Shown here piece by piece: positions 50,025 to 61,556 of a stretch of 64,000 nucleotides of DNA; positions within the stretch are counted from its first letter, which is position 1, and each line of letters opens with the position of its first letter. A model generated the notes under the pieces. That model did no database searches, was not told the origin of the DNA, and was given only the letters and a program-made list of their open reading frames with translations. The translations under genes and the position numbers were made by a program. The DNA comes from Grammothele lineata (taxonomy: Eukaryota; Basidiomycota; Agaricomycetes; Polyporales; Polyporaceae): NCBI GenBank assembly GCA_002150815.3, contig NDFF03000381.1, forward strand, positions 496,001-560,000, written 5' to 3'.

Positions 50025-52545
50025 TTATGACATTGACACTTCTTCCGAGTCTGACTGCTGAGAGGGCGGAACGACCCTTTTCAGGAGCGACTGCTGATAG
50101 GCCTCCCAGGAGGCAATGAGCTACAGATGCGAAATAGAAGTGAGCACGACCATGTCTCTGCACGCGCAAGAAGCATCCCCAGGCGCACCTGCTTCTGCCG
50201 GTCGATCATGCCCTCGAGGAACGCCTCGAGCGCAGCCTTGAAGTCGTCGACGCGTTCCTGCTCGAAGCGCGCGGCCTCCTGCTTGACCAGGCGCGAGACG
50301 TGGTCGAATTCCTGCTTGGCCTCGAGCGCGCGGCGCTCCGCCTCGCCGACGAGCTGCAGCGAGCGCGAGAGCTGCTCGGGCCCGAGTCGGCCCTGTGCGC
50401 GATTCGCCTCGTGCGTTTGCTTCGTGCGCCGGCAGTGCGCGTCGGCGTTCTGCCAGGCGTGGTAGATGCGCACCCGCGAGGAAAATGCGAGCTGGAGGCT
50501 GCGTGAGCGACGGCTGATATGAACAGGGGACGGGAGAGACGTACTCGGACGGAGTTAATCAGACGGGCGTATTCGTCCGCTGAGCCTGGAGGTTAGAGAA
50601 GGTCCTGCTACTAGTAGTTTTGTTCAATGCACCTGTGCTCAGAATCGTAATCATGTCTTCATTCGCCTGGGTGGACTCCAGCTCCTGCGATTTGCGCTCC
50701 ACCTCCGCGAGTCCAGACAGAGACAACGAGAGCTGGCTGCCTACGTCGCACGCTGCGAGGTCTGCTATCGTCTGCGCGAACTCACCCGCTGCAGCGGCAA
50801 CATCTGAAAAAGGAGCGGCGGGTCAGAAAGCTGCTTGAATGCATTGTGTTTAGTGCTGACCTGCTCGCTGTTTGGCGACGACGTCGATAGCTTTCACCAG
50901 CCCGCGTAGCTGTGTCTCCAGGCTGTCGAGATACGCTTTTTGACGGTCAAACCACTGTAGGTATAGCTAACGTTTAGCTGGTGCACATGATGGTCGGCGA
51001 GTCTGCTGACCTCGTCCGTCTCGTAAAAGCGAGGTCCTGCGATTGTCTGCCCAAGGGTCGCCATCAAGCCGCCCTTCTCATGGGCTATCTCCGCCTTCCT
51101 GTGCTTGATCTATACGTGTACTCCGTTAGCCTTATAACATACGCAGAGAGCCAGGCGGCAACTCACGTCCAACGCGAATGTATCGCTCTCCAAGAACATC
51201 TTCAGGTCGGTATCTTTCTGGAGGACTGGGTGGTTTGCGATCTTCTGTATGCACTTCTCGAGCCCGATCCGGCGCTGCTGCACAAAGTCCTCGGCGAACC
51301 GGCCAAACGTATTCTTATCCGGGACTGGAGGAACGACTACTCCAGGATTGTTCATAGAAAGAGTCTCGTACAACCACAGGAAGTCGGAATATCGCCGCAG
51401 GACGGAAAAGCTGGATTTCTTGTACATCGGGGAAGTGGTCTGGTGTTCCGAGAATGGGTATGGCGATAGAAGGAGTAGACATAGATATGGAAGACTCACC
51501 TTGGTATGAACGGTATACATGGTATATGCGCGAATCGGGTCTCCTACTCTTTGAGGGTCGTCCACAGTTATCTGGAACACAGGCTGTAGACCATTATCCT
51601 TCTTAACGGCAGGTGGTGAGGATGGCTATGTATCACGGAGACACTCAGGTTCTGAAGCTTGGTACGCGATGGATGACTTACAGATGTTGCTCCCTGTGCA
51701 CTCTCCCTCGCCGCTTGCCTGGCTGCGATAGTCTGCGCAATCGGCCTGTCGTCATCATCGTCATCATCCGACACGCTTTGTTGGGACATTCCAGCAGTCG
51801 GCCCAGGGACTGAGTACGTCGTCTGCGTCTGCCATCCTCCCGACCCCTCCCACCCGCCGAGGGCCTCGCCGCCAATCGAGAGACCGGCAATGGAGCGCTC
51901 CAGTGAGCTCCTGGGCTGGTCTAGAGGATTGAATGTGGTCGGTTCTGCCTTCACCTGGGACGAGAATGACGCGGTGGATCCTTGTGAGGCGTGCCCGAGT
52001 ACTCGAGCTGGTATCTCCGCCGCGGCGGGACGACTAGCGGGCGGGGAAGGGGGTGCCCTCACGGGCTCTTCTGCTGGCGGTGTAGGCTCCCTGACAGGCT
52101 CCTCCTTGGGCTGTGGAGGCTCCTCCGCCTCCGTAGATATGCTCTCCCGAAAGCCGCGAGACGGGCCCGCACTGGCTAGGGCCGCTTCCTCTGCCTCCGC
52201 AGCGGCTTCTGCAGCGTTGAAGGCGGCGGTATCGAGCGGGTCTACGGCGCTCTTTTCTTCGTGAGGTTCCTCTTGGGTGTGTGCGGAGGCTTGCTCATCC
52301 TCCTGCTCTTCGACATCTTCATGGAACCCGCCGGCGGAGGCAAATGCGTCGTGCGAGTGTGTGAGGACTGTGGGGGAGCTGCTCCCCCAGGGTTGGTCGT
52401 CGCCGCCGAAAGATGGGACAGCGGCTTGTCCGAAGCTGGCCCATGGGTCCGGGGAACTCGAGCGTGGCTTGGCGAATGGGTCTTCGAAGGGGTTCTCCAG
52501 CGCGTCTCGTGAGGGGGCAAGGAGGTCGTCGAAACCGCTGTCCAT
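50025..52545 (-). CDS. VPS5: retromer sorting nexin VPS5 (SNX1/2-like, PX-BAR)
   Basis: Membrane-bending subunit of retromer, which recycles cargo from endosomes to the Golgi. Nine exons (52545-51682, 51625-51500, 51439-51167, 51109-51011, 50954-50861, 50803-50633, 50585-50545, 50491-50189, 50120-50025) encode 688 aa. A 290-residue acidic, disordered N-terminus with ENPFEDPF-type NPF-like motifs precedes the PX domain. That domain contains PVFQITVDDPQRVG, the RRYSDFLWLYETL phosphoinositide-binding signature and the PPVPDKN loop. The C-terminal 260 residues are a BAR coiled coil, with WFDRQKAYLDSLE, DEYARLINSVR and YHAWQNADAHCRR. The upstream ATG in the same frame (52584) is rejected because it lacks family resemblance. 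It lies next to MVP1 on the same strand. Confidence 0.92.
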
Positions 52546-52955
52546 AGTGTGGGCTATGTCGTGTGTGGAGGCAGGCGGTAACAATCAAGAGAGGGCTGAG
52601 CGGACAAGGTGCCGGAGGGAAAGTAGTAAGGTGGAGAGGTCCGTGCTAGCAGCTTCAGCCACCCCGCCGAGTGAGGAGAACGGCGTCTATACGCGTGGCT
52701 TATGGCGTAGATGAAGACCAGTCGATCAAGTCCAACCTTTTATTTAGAGCTGCGTATCGGCAGCACGGACACTTCCTCTGGGTATATGACAGAGCGGTAC
52801 TCGAGCGTGAAGCAAAAACAGTGGCAATAAACAGGGTATCGGATTATCATGTGTAGATCATTGACATATGGATAGTCCGGATCATGCGTCGTGTCGTGAA
52901 AGATAGTCCCGTCCATCCCCTCCGTCATCACCTTGCACACTATGCCTCCGAACGT
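52546..52955. other. intergenic region between MVP1 and VPS5
   Basis: 410 bp holding the MVP1 3' UTR and the VPS5 promoter, both read leftwards. No feature seen. Confidence 0.4.
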
Positions 52956-55563
52956 TCATTCAAGAGGCATGCCATCGACAGCCTCTAGTAGGGAGGACCA
53001 ATTTGACACAGCTGCCTCAGTAAAGTCGTGCTCATCGCGAGCGAATGACTTGACGGCTTGCGTGAGGAGCGTATTCTCCCGGTTGTGGAGAACCACGCGG
53101 AGCTCGTGCCACATACTACAACCCACTTAGTCAGAATCTTGTGGTTCCGATGATACAACAGAAGGACTCACCAAGCACGGATGAAGACACGACGACTGAG
53201 AGCGGCAGTGATGGCTTGTTGATCCTTCTCGATCAGACCGGCGACCTTGTCCGCCTCCTGCTCCCAGCCCTCCTTCTTGACCTGTCGGATGCCCTCGAGT
53301 TTGAGCGAGTTGGTGTCGACTCGCTTCCGGAGACGTTCCACTTGGTCGCCCGACAGGCGGTCGTGCCGGATGAAGAGATCTCTCATCGCGACGTAAAGGT
53401 CCCGTTGCGCCTGTGGATTCTGGTGAGCGCGAACCACAGGAAGTCACAACAGGCTTACCTTCAGCGACTCCAAGGTGGAGTAGAGCATTGTCCGCGACTG
53501 GGATAACAGATTCAAGCGTTAACAAAATCCTTCGCTGTGAACTGGAGGGATACTCACGCGATGCTCAAGAGCGTCAGCGTGCCTTTGCGTGTGCGCCGAC
53601 ACGTGCCCGAGCCCCTGCCTCACTCCCGCACAGAGCTCACAGTCCTCGCCACGCCAGCACCGCTCGTTCACTTCCACCAGGCTCTTCACGGTGTTCGTCA
53701 GGCGAGCGAGGTCAGCCTGTCCGTCGATCACCGTACCGCGCGATACCGCGGTGAACCCGGAGAAGATGGACGACGTGGAAGAGGCGGAGGTGGAGTCCCG
53801 GTCAACGGGCGAGGAGCGGGCGGTGGATGGTGAGGACGAGCCAGACGAGAGAGCAGCGAGAGCGGGCAGGGGCAAGGGCAGGTGAGTCGGCAGGAAGCTT
53901 GTCCGGAGGATAGGACTGGGCCGTACCGCTGCTGCCTCTCGACGCCTGACGATGCGCTCCGTGAGCAGGCAGATACGCTGCCAGTGCTCGATGAGGAAGC
54001 CGATCTTTCCCCGTACTGTGCTAAAGATAACATGAGAGACGATAGTTTTCGACGAAGCACGGGAAGGACATACGCAAGCTTGTCTTCCAGATCACTGGGA
54101 ATCGTCATCTCTTCCACACGGTCGACGCGCTTGCCCACAGATTCCTCATCGTAGGATATCGCCGTACGCTTTCGCCACTCTTCGAATGAGGGTTCGGTTA
54201 GGAAAATTCGTAAGAGGCTGTCATCTTTGATGACCGGGTGATTCCTGGAAAGGAGTTAGGGCGAATATTCATGGCCGCAAGGGCTCAACTTACACTACGA
54301 AGTTGATGAAACGAGTCAATCCTCGTCTACGGGGTGAAATCGAGGTGAGCGACTATGCTAAGCTAAAGGCGACTGCTGACGAACCTGCGCTGTTCTAGAA
54401 AACCTTCGTCGGCTGGAAAAACGTGTGAGCACAGGTGCGACCATGAACATAAAACCGATCCTTACGTCCTATGCGCTTTGGGGGGAGCGCGGGTAACAGT
54501 CGGAAAGGGTAGCGTTTGACGAGAGCGTCCCAAAGGAAGACGAATTCGGAATACCGCCGTGGAACAGGCGCACCACGCTAGGGACCAGAAATTGGCATTG
54601 AGGCATGCAGTCAAAGGGAGCAAGCTCACATCACTAGAGATCTCGTACACAAGATGACGGCTCAGCAAGAACCCTTGCTGACCCAAGACATTGACGTATA
54701 CTATCTCTTGCTTCTTCCACCACTCCCGAGGCAAGCCAGTCCCAGATATGCTAGATGGCGCGCCATTGGTGATGCTTCCTCCGAAATTGGGAGCCTTGGG
54801 AGGAGCGGTCGGTGATGTGAATTTGGAGTTCCAAGGATCTTCGGTGGTATAACCACGGGTGGGTGCCGATGGCATCTGCATGATATCTTGGAAGGATGAG
54901 TTGGACGGCGGTAAAGAGCTAAGGTCAAGTGTTGGCTCGGGGAGAGCGTTCTCCTGGGCAAGGGCCGCTACACGCTCGACGCTCACATCTACGCCATTTT
55001 CAGCATCGGTTGTGAAAAGAAGCTTGTATGAAGCACACCTTTGCCTGTCTGCGCTAGTGCGGCAAGTGCAAGAGCCACAAAGAACTCCAGACGCGATACA
55101 CGCGGTCGGGAGCTCACCAAGCTAACAATCTGCAGGGCGACTTAGGTACTACACAGGGAATATCGGAATGAAAACCCACCCTGTCAATGGTAGATGCCGA
55201 CAAAGACGAAGTTCCGAGCACCCTTGATAGCGCATTCACGGATGTCTCTCCAGAGTTGGTGGCGTCGACCGCCGCAAAAGCCCGGTCATAGATAGATGGC
55301 ACGGACGCATCGCCTGTCGTGCGTAGCGGTTAGGACCCGATAATGCAGCCACGAAGCGGACCGTGCATACCTATCACAGAGTTAAGACCGGATGCGGATG
55401 TTTGGAATGCAGGGATTGGCGGCGGTGCCGGACTTGGCGCAGTGCTCCAGGGGTCGAGGCCGTCATCGTAGACGGAGCTGATGAGGGGGTTCTCTGTGAC
55501 GAAACTCGCGCCGAACTGCGACGAGCTCCCGTACGCTTGGACGGGTCGGGGTGCGTTGAACAT
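52956..55563 (-). CDS. MVP1: sorting nexin MVP1 (SNX8-like, PX-BAR)
   Basis: Endosomal sorting nexin acting with retromer and dynamin-like proteins. Twelve exons (55563-55371, 55313-55180, 55129-55039, 54988-54630, 54577-54466, 54412-54385, 54326-54294, 54244-54074, 54020-53558, 53497-53459, 53410-53172, 53115-52956) encode 673 aa. An EH-like helical segment (SIYDRAFAAVD, VNALSRVLGTS, LEFFVALALAALAQTGKD) lies near residues 65-150. The PX domain starts near residue 230, with VPRRYSEFVFLWDAL, PPKRIGPDEGFLEQRRRGL and FINFVVNHPV assembled across three small exons. The C-terminal BAR region is interrupted by a Ser/Pro-rich insert and ends with RDLYVAMRDLFIRHDRL. Domain order and NHPV-type motifs distinguish it from VPS17. 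Confidence 0.9.
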
Positions 55564-56007
55564 GGCGGTGTGTATATCGGGAACAAGGGCGGGCGGTGGT
55601 CGTGGCGGTCGTGCGAGTGCGCAGGGAGAGGAACAAAGCGTCGAGAAGGACTCCGGGCGGAGATTCGAGGAAAGAGGCGGACCGCAGACGACTGCGCCGT
55701 CGGTGTAGAGGTCGCAGTCGCCGTCCGAGGACCGAGAGAGCGTCAACGACGTCAACGACGCAAGAGCGTTGCCCGACGTGACCGATCGTGACTGTCACCC
55801 GCGGCAGGAGGAGGCAGGACAGACGCGGTCACAGGATCGCGGGTGACGGCCACGTGGGCGGGGATTGGAGCTCCGCCGACACGCTCCGGCAGCGACACGC
55901 GCCGCTGGGAGCGCGTCTCGGCGCGTCGTGAGACACAGGAGCGCCTGCGCCTGTCCGCTCCTCCTCCCTCTCCTCCGCCCTCCCCGCTCCCCTCCTCCAC
56001 TGCGGCG
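55564..56007. promoter_or_regulatory. divergent promoter region, MVP1 and MBF factor
   Basis: 444 bp, GC-rich, between head-to-head starts. Open frames on both strands here are low-complexity Arg/Pro frames. No firm element. Confidence 0.4.
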
Positions 56008-59000
56008 ATGCAGCCCGCACCTCGCCCACCCGCCCCCCAGCAGGTCCCAGTGAAGATATACAATGCTGTCTACTCCTCCGTCCAGGTCAGTCTAACCACT
56101 CCCATCGCGCGCTTCTGCTCAACTAACAGCCACGGACGCGTACAGGTATACGAATGCATGGTCCGCGGCATCGCCGTCATGCGAAGACGTGCCGATTCAT
56201 ATGTAAACGCGACGCAAATTCTCAAGGTTGCCGGCGTGGACAAGGGTCGCCGTACAAAGATATTGGAGAAGGAGATCCTGCCTGGCAAGCATGAGATCGT
56301 CCAAGGTGGATACGGCAAGTATCAGGGCACCTGGTGAGTTTCTGCCATTTGATGCACTTTCATCTTCCACCTTTCCGGAGTGTCTCTGCGGCTACAGTTC
56401 TCTTCTATCTCGTTTGATTACCGCGAGAGGTGGTCAGAAGAGTGGCGAGCTGTCGCAGACCATTCACCCACATCGGTTCACTGTTCTCCGCTTTCCGTAT
56501 TCAATACGCGTATATCATGGCGTTTGATGAATCGTGTTCATACATGGTATGATATATGCTACATCGTATCTTGGGGATGAGGGGTATGCGACCCACCCGA
56601 TGTAAAGCGTCATCCTGCCCACGACGTGCGCGCGAGGACGCGCTCATTGGGATGCTCTGTTTACATATCAAGGAGGACGCTAAGGAAGCTTACATTGACC
56701 GCATTTCGCATGCGGCAGCTTCAGCTTCATGAGTCTTTATATTGTGACTCGATGTTCTTGCAGTCTATAAGACCCTTGACGTTCAGGCACCACTTTGAGA
56801 TTAGGAGAGCGGCCTCGGAATCACGTCTGCCGGGTCATTCTGGCGATCAACGACGCGTCATAATCGCGTTGCCCGTGACTTGGGCCATTCCGATATTGAA
56901 TGACGCGCTTCTGTGGCCCAGAAGTCTTATTCTGATGAAACCGCTGTGATTTGTGGCTAACGTCATGAACGTCAGGATACCTCTTGAACGCGGCCGCGAC
57001 ATAGCTTTACAGTATGGGGTTGCCCCTCTCCTTGCGCCACTTTTCGACTTCGTGCCCAACGCAAATCCAATGGGTGGTCTACCAACATCGCTCTCAAGCG
57101 TCCCTGGTATGCAATTCCTCGTGCGAAGTCTACATTACCTCATCTAAACATGCTCAGGTCTTGCTCCTCCACCAATTATGCCCGGCTCTGCCCTTCGCCT
57201 GCTCAACCAAGGCCGCGCCCAGGGCTTGTTTACGCCCTCCACATCCAGTATGTCTACCGCTCATCAATCCTCCAATGCTCCGCCCGGCCCACATTTTGTA
57301 GCTGGATATCCCTCCGGCTTCCCCTCCATTGGGGCCGCCTCACCCACGCCCCCACCTTTGGCTCAATCGTCTCTCAAACGAACTCACTCTCAAATAGACT
57401 TGGATTCACACCCCATGCCACCCAATTCGACCTCCCAAACCGCGCCACCCGCCCTCGCGGCATCACCTGACATCCAGATGCTCGATCGATCGCGTCCGGC
57501 GTCCACTGTCTCTCAGGATGGCGGACCTTCACCGAGCAAACGTGCCCGTACGGAGCCTCCCGGCCTCCCTGATGGCATGGGTCGAGAATCCCCTGCTATG
57601 AATGCGCTTCAAGCTCACGCGAGCATGCCCCCGCCAAGCTTTCCGGGAATGGGTCCCTCCACCGCCAATGCAAACGGCATTTCCCGTCCTTCGAGTTCGC
57701 AAACGGTCGTCGCTAATGGAAAACCACCCGAACCGCAATATTCCATCCGCTTCGCCTCCAAGCCATCAATTCCTCGTACTATGGACCACAATGCTCCGGC
57801 GCGCGACACCCGGCGGTTAGGCGTCATGCAGGTCATATGTTCCCGAGACGATCCACAGCACGTCCTGGACCTCATCCGGGATATACCGCCCGACCTCTCC
57901 GCCCTAGCGACAGACGTGGACCTCGTGCTTGACGAGCAAGGTCACACCGCGCTACATATCGCCGCCAGCACGGGGAGGCACGCTATCGTAGAAGCACTGG
58001 TTGCTGCGGGCGCGGACGTTCACAGAGGGAACTTCAATGGCGAGACGGCACTTATGCGTGCCTGCCTCGCGACGCACTGTTTCGACGCCCAGACGTTCCA
58101 CACCCTCGTCGCCTCCCTGCATCCCAGTATCCGTACACTCGATACCGCACGCAGGAGTGTGTTCCATCATATCGTGGCCACGGCCGGCGTCAAGGGGCGC
58201 GCTGTATCCGCCCGGTATTATCTCGACCAGGTCAACCTGTGGATCGCGAACCACGAGCGCGCAGACTTCCGCTCTATCATCGACATTCAAGACGAGCATG
58301 GAGACACTGCGCTCAATATTGCTGCGAGAGTCGGAAATCGGAGTCTGGTGCGAGTGCTGCTGGATGCCGGCGCGAATAAACTGCTAGCCAACAAACTGGG
58401 GTTGCGGCCGGGCGACTTCGGTGTCGAGACTGAGGTAAACTTCTAGGCAAACTGTCTCCCAGCTTTGCTAAAGAGTTCCCTATAGGAGCTTGGTGGAAGC
58501 GCAAGATCAGAAGATATTCTGGCATCTTTGCGCTCTGTACCCTCCGTGCCCATTCAGAAAAGCCAGGACGTTATTGCCGGTTAGTTAGCTTGTAAACTGG
58601 TCTCTCGCAAAGTTGGTGGTACTGATGTATTACAATAGATATCAGCAGCATGATACAAGGTCTTGGGAACGACTTCGCCACCGAAGTCAAGTCAAAACAA
58701 GATGCACTGGATGTCACCCAAGTTCACCTCCGCGCAGCGACCCGCGAGCTGTCAGAACAACGGCGACAAATCCAACAATGGCAGGCGCGCTGTGGTGAAC
58801 TCGACCAGACCACACAACGTGTTCGAAACTTGGAGCGTGCTCTCACAGACGAAGATAGCTTCGACTGGACGGGGCGGACAGAGCTTGACGGCTCCGACGC
58901 CGCGCCCCGCGCGGGCCCTGCGTTCCAGGCACGCGGTGAAGACTTGTCTGGGGTAGGCAGCGGTTTCGACATGCCCACTAACTTGGAGGTCGATCCGGCA

Positions 59001-59430
59001 ATACCGCTTGGGGACACCGCGGCGACGCTGGTTCGCCTGCGCCGGCTCAAGATGTGGCACGCGCGCATCGAGCAGCTGATGGCGGCGCGCATGCAGTCGC
59101 TCCAGGGCGCGAGCGCGGAGAAGGAGTTCCAATGCAAGAAGATCGTTGCACTCTGCACGGGCGTGCCGATTGACAGGGTCGAGGAGGTAAGTTCCCCAAG
59201 TCTGGAGATCGCATCGGCCTGATGGGTTGGTGCGAGGGCACACGGACTAGCGCTGACGGTTATTGTCCCAGCTATTAGAGAACCTCGTCGTTGCGATGGA
59301 GAGCGAGGCGCAAGTGATCGACATCAGTCGGGTGTCGGGGTTCATGCAGAAGGTGCGTTTGGGCCAATTTGACGTGCGGACAGTGCATCCTGAGACCATG
59401 CGTTTGCAGGTGCGGAACGGGGTGATATAG
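56008..59430 (+). CDS. MBF/SBF-type cell-cycle transcription factor (KilA-N/APSES plus ankyrin)
   Basis: Homologue of yeast Mbp1/Swi4 and fission yeast Res1/Res2, which drive G1/S transcription through ACGCG elements. Exons 56008-56085, 56146-56333, 56976-57106, 57158-58434, 58486-58579, 58639-59186, 59272-59352 and 59410-59430 encode 805 aa. The N-terminal KilA-N DNA-binding domain (residues about 13-115) has [37 protein letters not shown] and the [13 protein letters not shown] block. A Pro/Ser-rich linker follows, then ankyrin repeats from about residue 391 ([42 protein letters not shown]). The C-terminus is a coiled coil ending FMQKVRNGVI. Intron 2 is 642 nt, about ten times the local norm. 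The last intron is in frame and could be retained. Confidence 0.93.
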
Positions 59431-60236
59431 CTATAGGCAGGTATACCAGCGGTCCGTTGTATGATGAATGTGCGTGTGCGTGGTATAGGATCAGGCCCGG
59501 TCGTCGTCGCTCTCGCTACGCTTAATTATTTCCAGCACTGTATTTTTATGCATTTCCTGCGATTTATTGTGCGAGGAGTCTTGGGACTTTGTCAACAGTC
59601 TGTAAGGCCGTGGGTTGGACCGATCGCGAGATACGCACTCTTTTGTGGGTGGTCGTGCGCTCGCGGAATGCACGCATCAAGCCTCATGGGCCTCACCAAG
59701 ATTAATGAAAGCCGCATGGCAGCCGCGGCCCTCTTCAGCTTCAACAACAGAACGAGGACGGCTTGGGCCTCGAGCGCAGCAACGTTGACATCTCCCAGAC
59801 AATTCCTCGACCTCCGACCACACTCAAACAGTAGTGGCAGGTGGCACTAGCTCTCTGAAACTAAGACAGGCTAAGACTGCGCGTCGCCCCAAACTTCACA
59901 AAAACAAGGGGAGAATGCTATCGTGGTGGGTCCATGAGGTGACGGGTTTACTGTTGACCATGCTCTGAGATGCCATTGTTCGACGTTTTTGGTAAGCCCG
60001 CCCTTGCCTCCTAGGGGTAACATCGTACGTCAGGGTCAAAGCAGAAGTATGGAGGATAGCCTCGCCGTAGTGGTGGAGAGCGGTCATATAAGACCCTGAT
60101 TTTCCTCCAGTCCTCGGCATACTTCTGGCACCAACATTTGACAACACCCGCAAATTCTACGGGCCCGAAGTATGAATCCCTCTCCAAGTAAGCCAAGTTC
60201 TTCGAACACTGCGCTCGTCCGTTGCTCTAACACGTA
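59431..60236. other. intergenic region between MBF factor and F-box-like gene
   Basis: 806 bp with the MBF 3' UTR and the promoter of the next gene. The 129-codon frame 59461-59850 lacks motifs. No tRNA or repeat recognised. Confidence 0.4.
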
Positions 60237-61417
60237 ATGTTAGACCTGCAAAACCCACGGATACCAACCGAGCTCGTCGAGCACATCCTCTCGGACTTCT
60301 GGAAGAGCATCGGCCATTCAGATCACCAATGGAGCATTTTTGCGAATCTTTCCCTGGTCAACTCCGGGGTCCGCACACTTACACTCCGAGTCGCGCTCCG
60401 CCACGTCCGAGTCTCTGCGCACTCTGACACGGACATTAAACGATACATCAACATTCGTCGACAGTATTTGGAGATCTCACACCCCGAGGCCTTAGGCGAC
60501 GAGGACGCCGAAGACGCAGTCATGAAGACGTTTTGCAGCAGGACGACAGTTACACTCGAGATTTCGAAGATCAAGAGCTTCCGGTCCGAGCTCAGCCGCT
60601 TCATGAGGGACCCCGTTCTTCACTCCTATGGCTCGCAGAGATCTTTACCTGGAGACTCGTCGCCCTCTCGCACACCAAATACGCCGGCTAAGGATGCGGC
60701 GCGTCGCGACGCCCTCTACGGGTGGTTCCCCCGCCTCCTCCGGATCGTGCCGGACTGCTTCGCAGTGCGCGTCGAATCGGCTCCTCCCGTGGAATTCATG
60801 GACGAAGTCGTGTACGCGCGGGTCCTTGACGCGCTCTCGTGGTGGCCGTCTCTCTCCATCCTCGAGTGGCAGGTCATGCCAGTAGTGGCGCTGTCCTCCT
60901 ACCCGAACGCCGGGTGGGTCGGGAAGGAACCGCCGCTTAAACTCACGACGCTGCCCGGAGTGCGGACGGTGCGGCTCCGGCAGTGGCCCTATTGTAGGTG
61001 CAAGCAGCGGCGGGACCGAGAGTCGATGTTCTACGTCGTCGAGCCACTCGAGACTCACGACGCGCGCTGCCCCACGCAAAGAATGTTGTTACCCTACACG
61101 GGCGTGCGTGAGCTAGTCATCGAGGCCGCGGCGGACCACAAGGAGGACAAGGAGGTAGAATACGCGCCGGGGGTGAACCCTGTGGTGACCGAGTTACTGG
61201 GGCCGCCTGCGGATGGTTTAGTGAGCCTCGAGGACCTCGGCTTCCTCAATGTGGGATGGGACGACCCTATCAACTGGGCTCTTCCGCCCGTGCACAGGCG
61301 ATCTCCGATCTCTAAACATGTAGGTCGTTTGTATGCATCGATGACCGAAGGACTGACAATGACTTCCGCCATTAGATACCCGGGTGGATAACCTTTAGGG
61401 ATCCGCGTGGTCCATAG
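60237..61417 (+). CDS. F-box-like protein
   Basis: Exons 60237-61319 and 61376-61417, joined across a 56-nt GTAGGT-TAG intron, encode 374 aa. Reading through the intron would give a different C-terminus of similar length, but the spliced end IPGWITFRDPRGP looks like ordinary protein. The N-terminus IPTELVEHILSDFWKSI followed by LSLVNSGVRTLTLRVALRHV is the degenerate F-box seen in many Agaricomycete proteins of this size. The remainder has short Leu/Trp-containing strand-helix units (LLRIVPDCFAVRV, WWPSLSILEWQV, VRTVRLRQWPYC) and resembles those expanded families. Substrate unknown. Confidence 0.75.
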
Positions 61418-61556
61418 GGCGAGACGGGCGGATGAGAGGCCTGGCATATTCCACTTCTACAGCATAGGAACCATCTACGGCACTGTACGATACTATAGTG
61501 ATACACGGACAGACTGAATACACGGTATATGGGACTAACGAGGGCTGACAGATGGT

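Noticed and set aside
59461..59850. 129-codon frame after the MBF gene
   Set aside because: It has no motif, no splice context and irregular composition; probably 3' UTR or intergenic.
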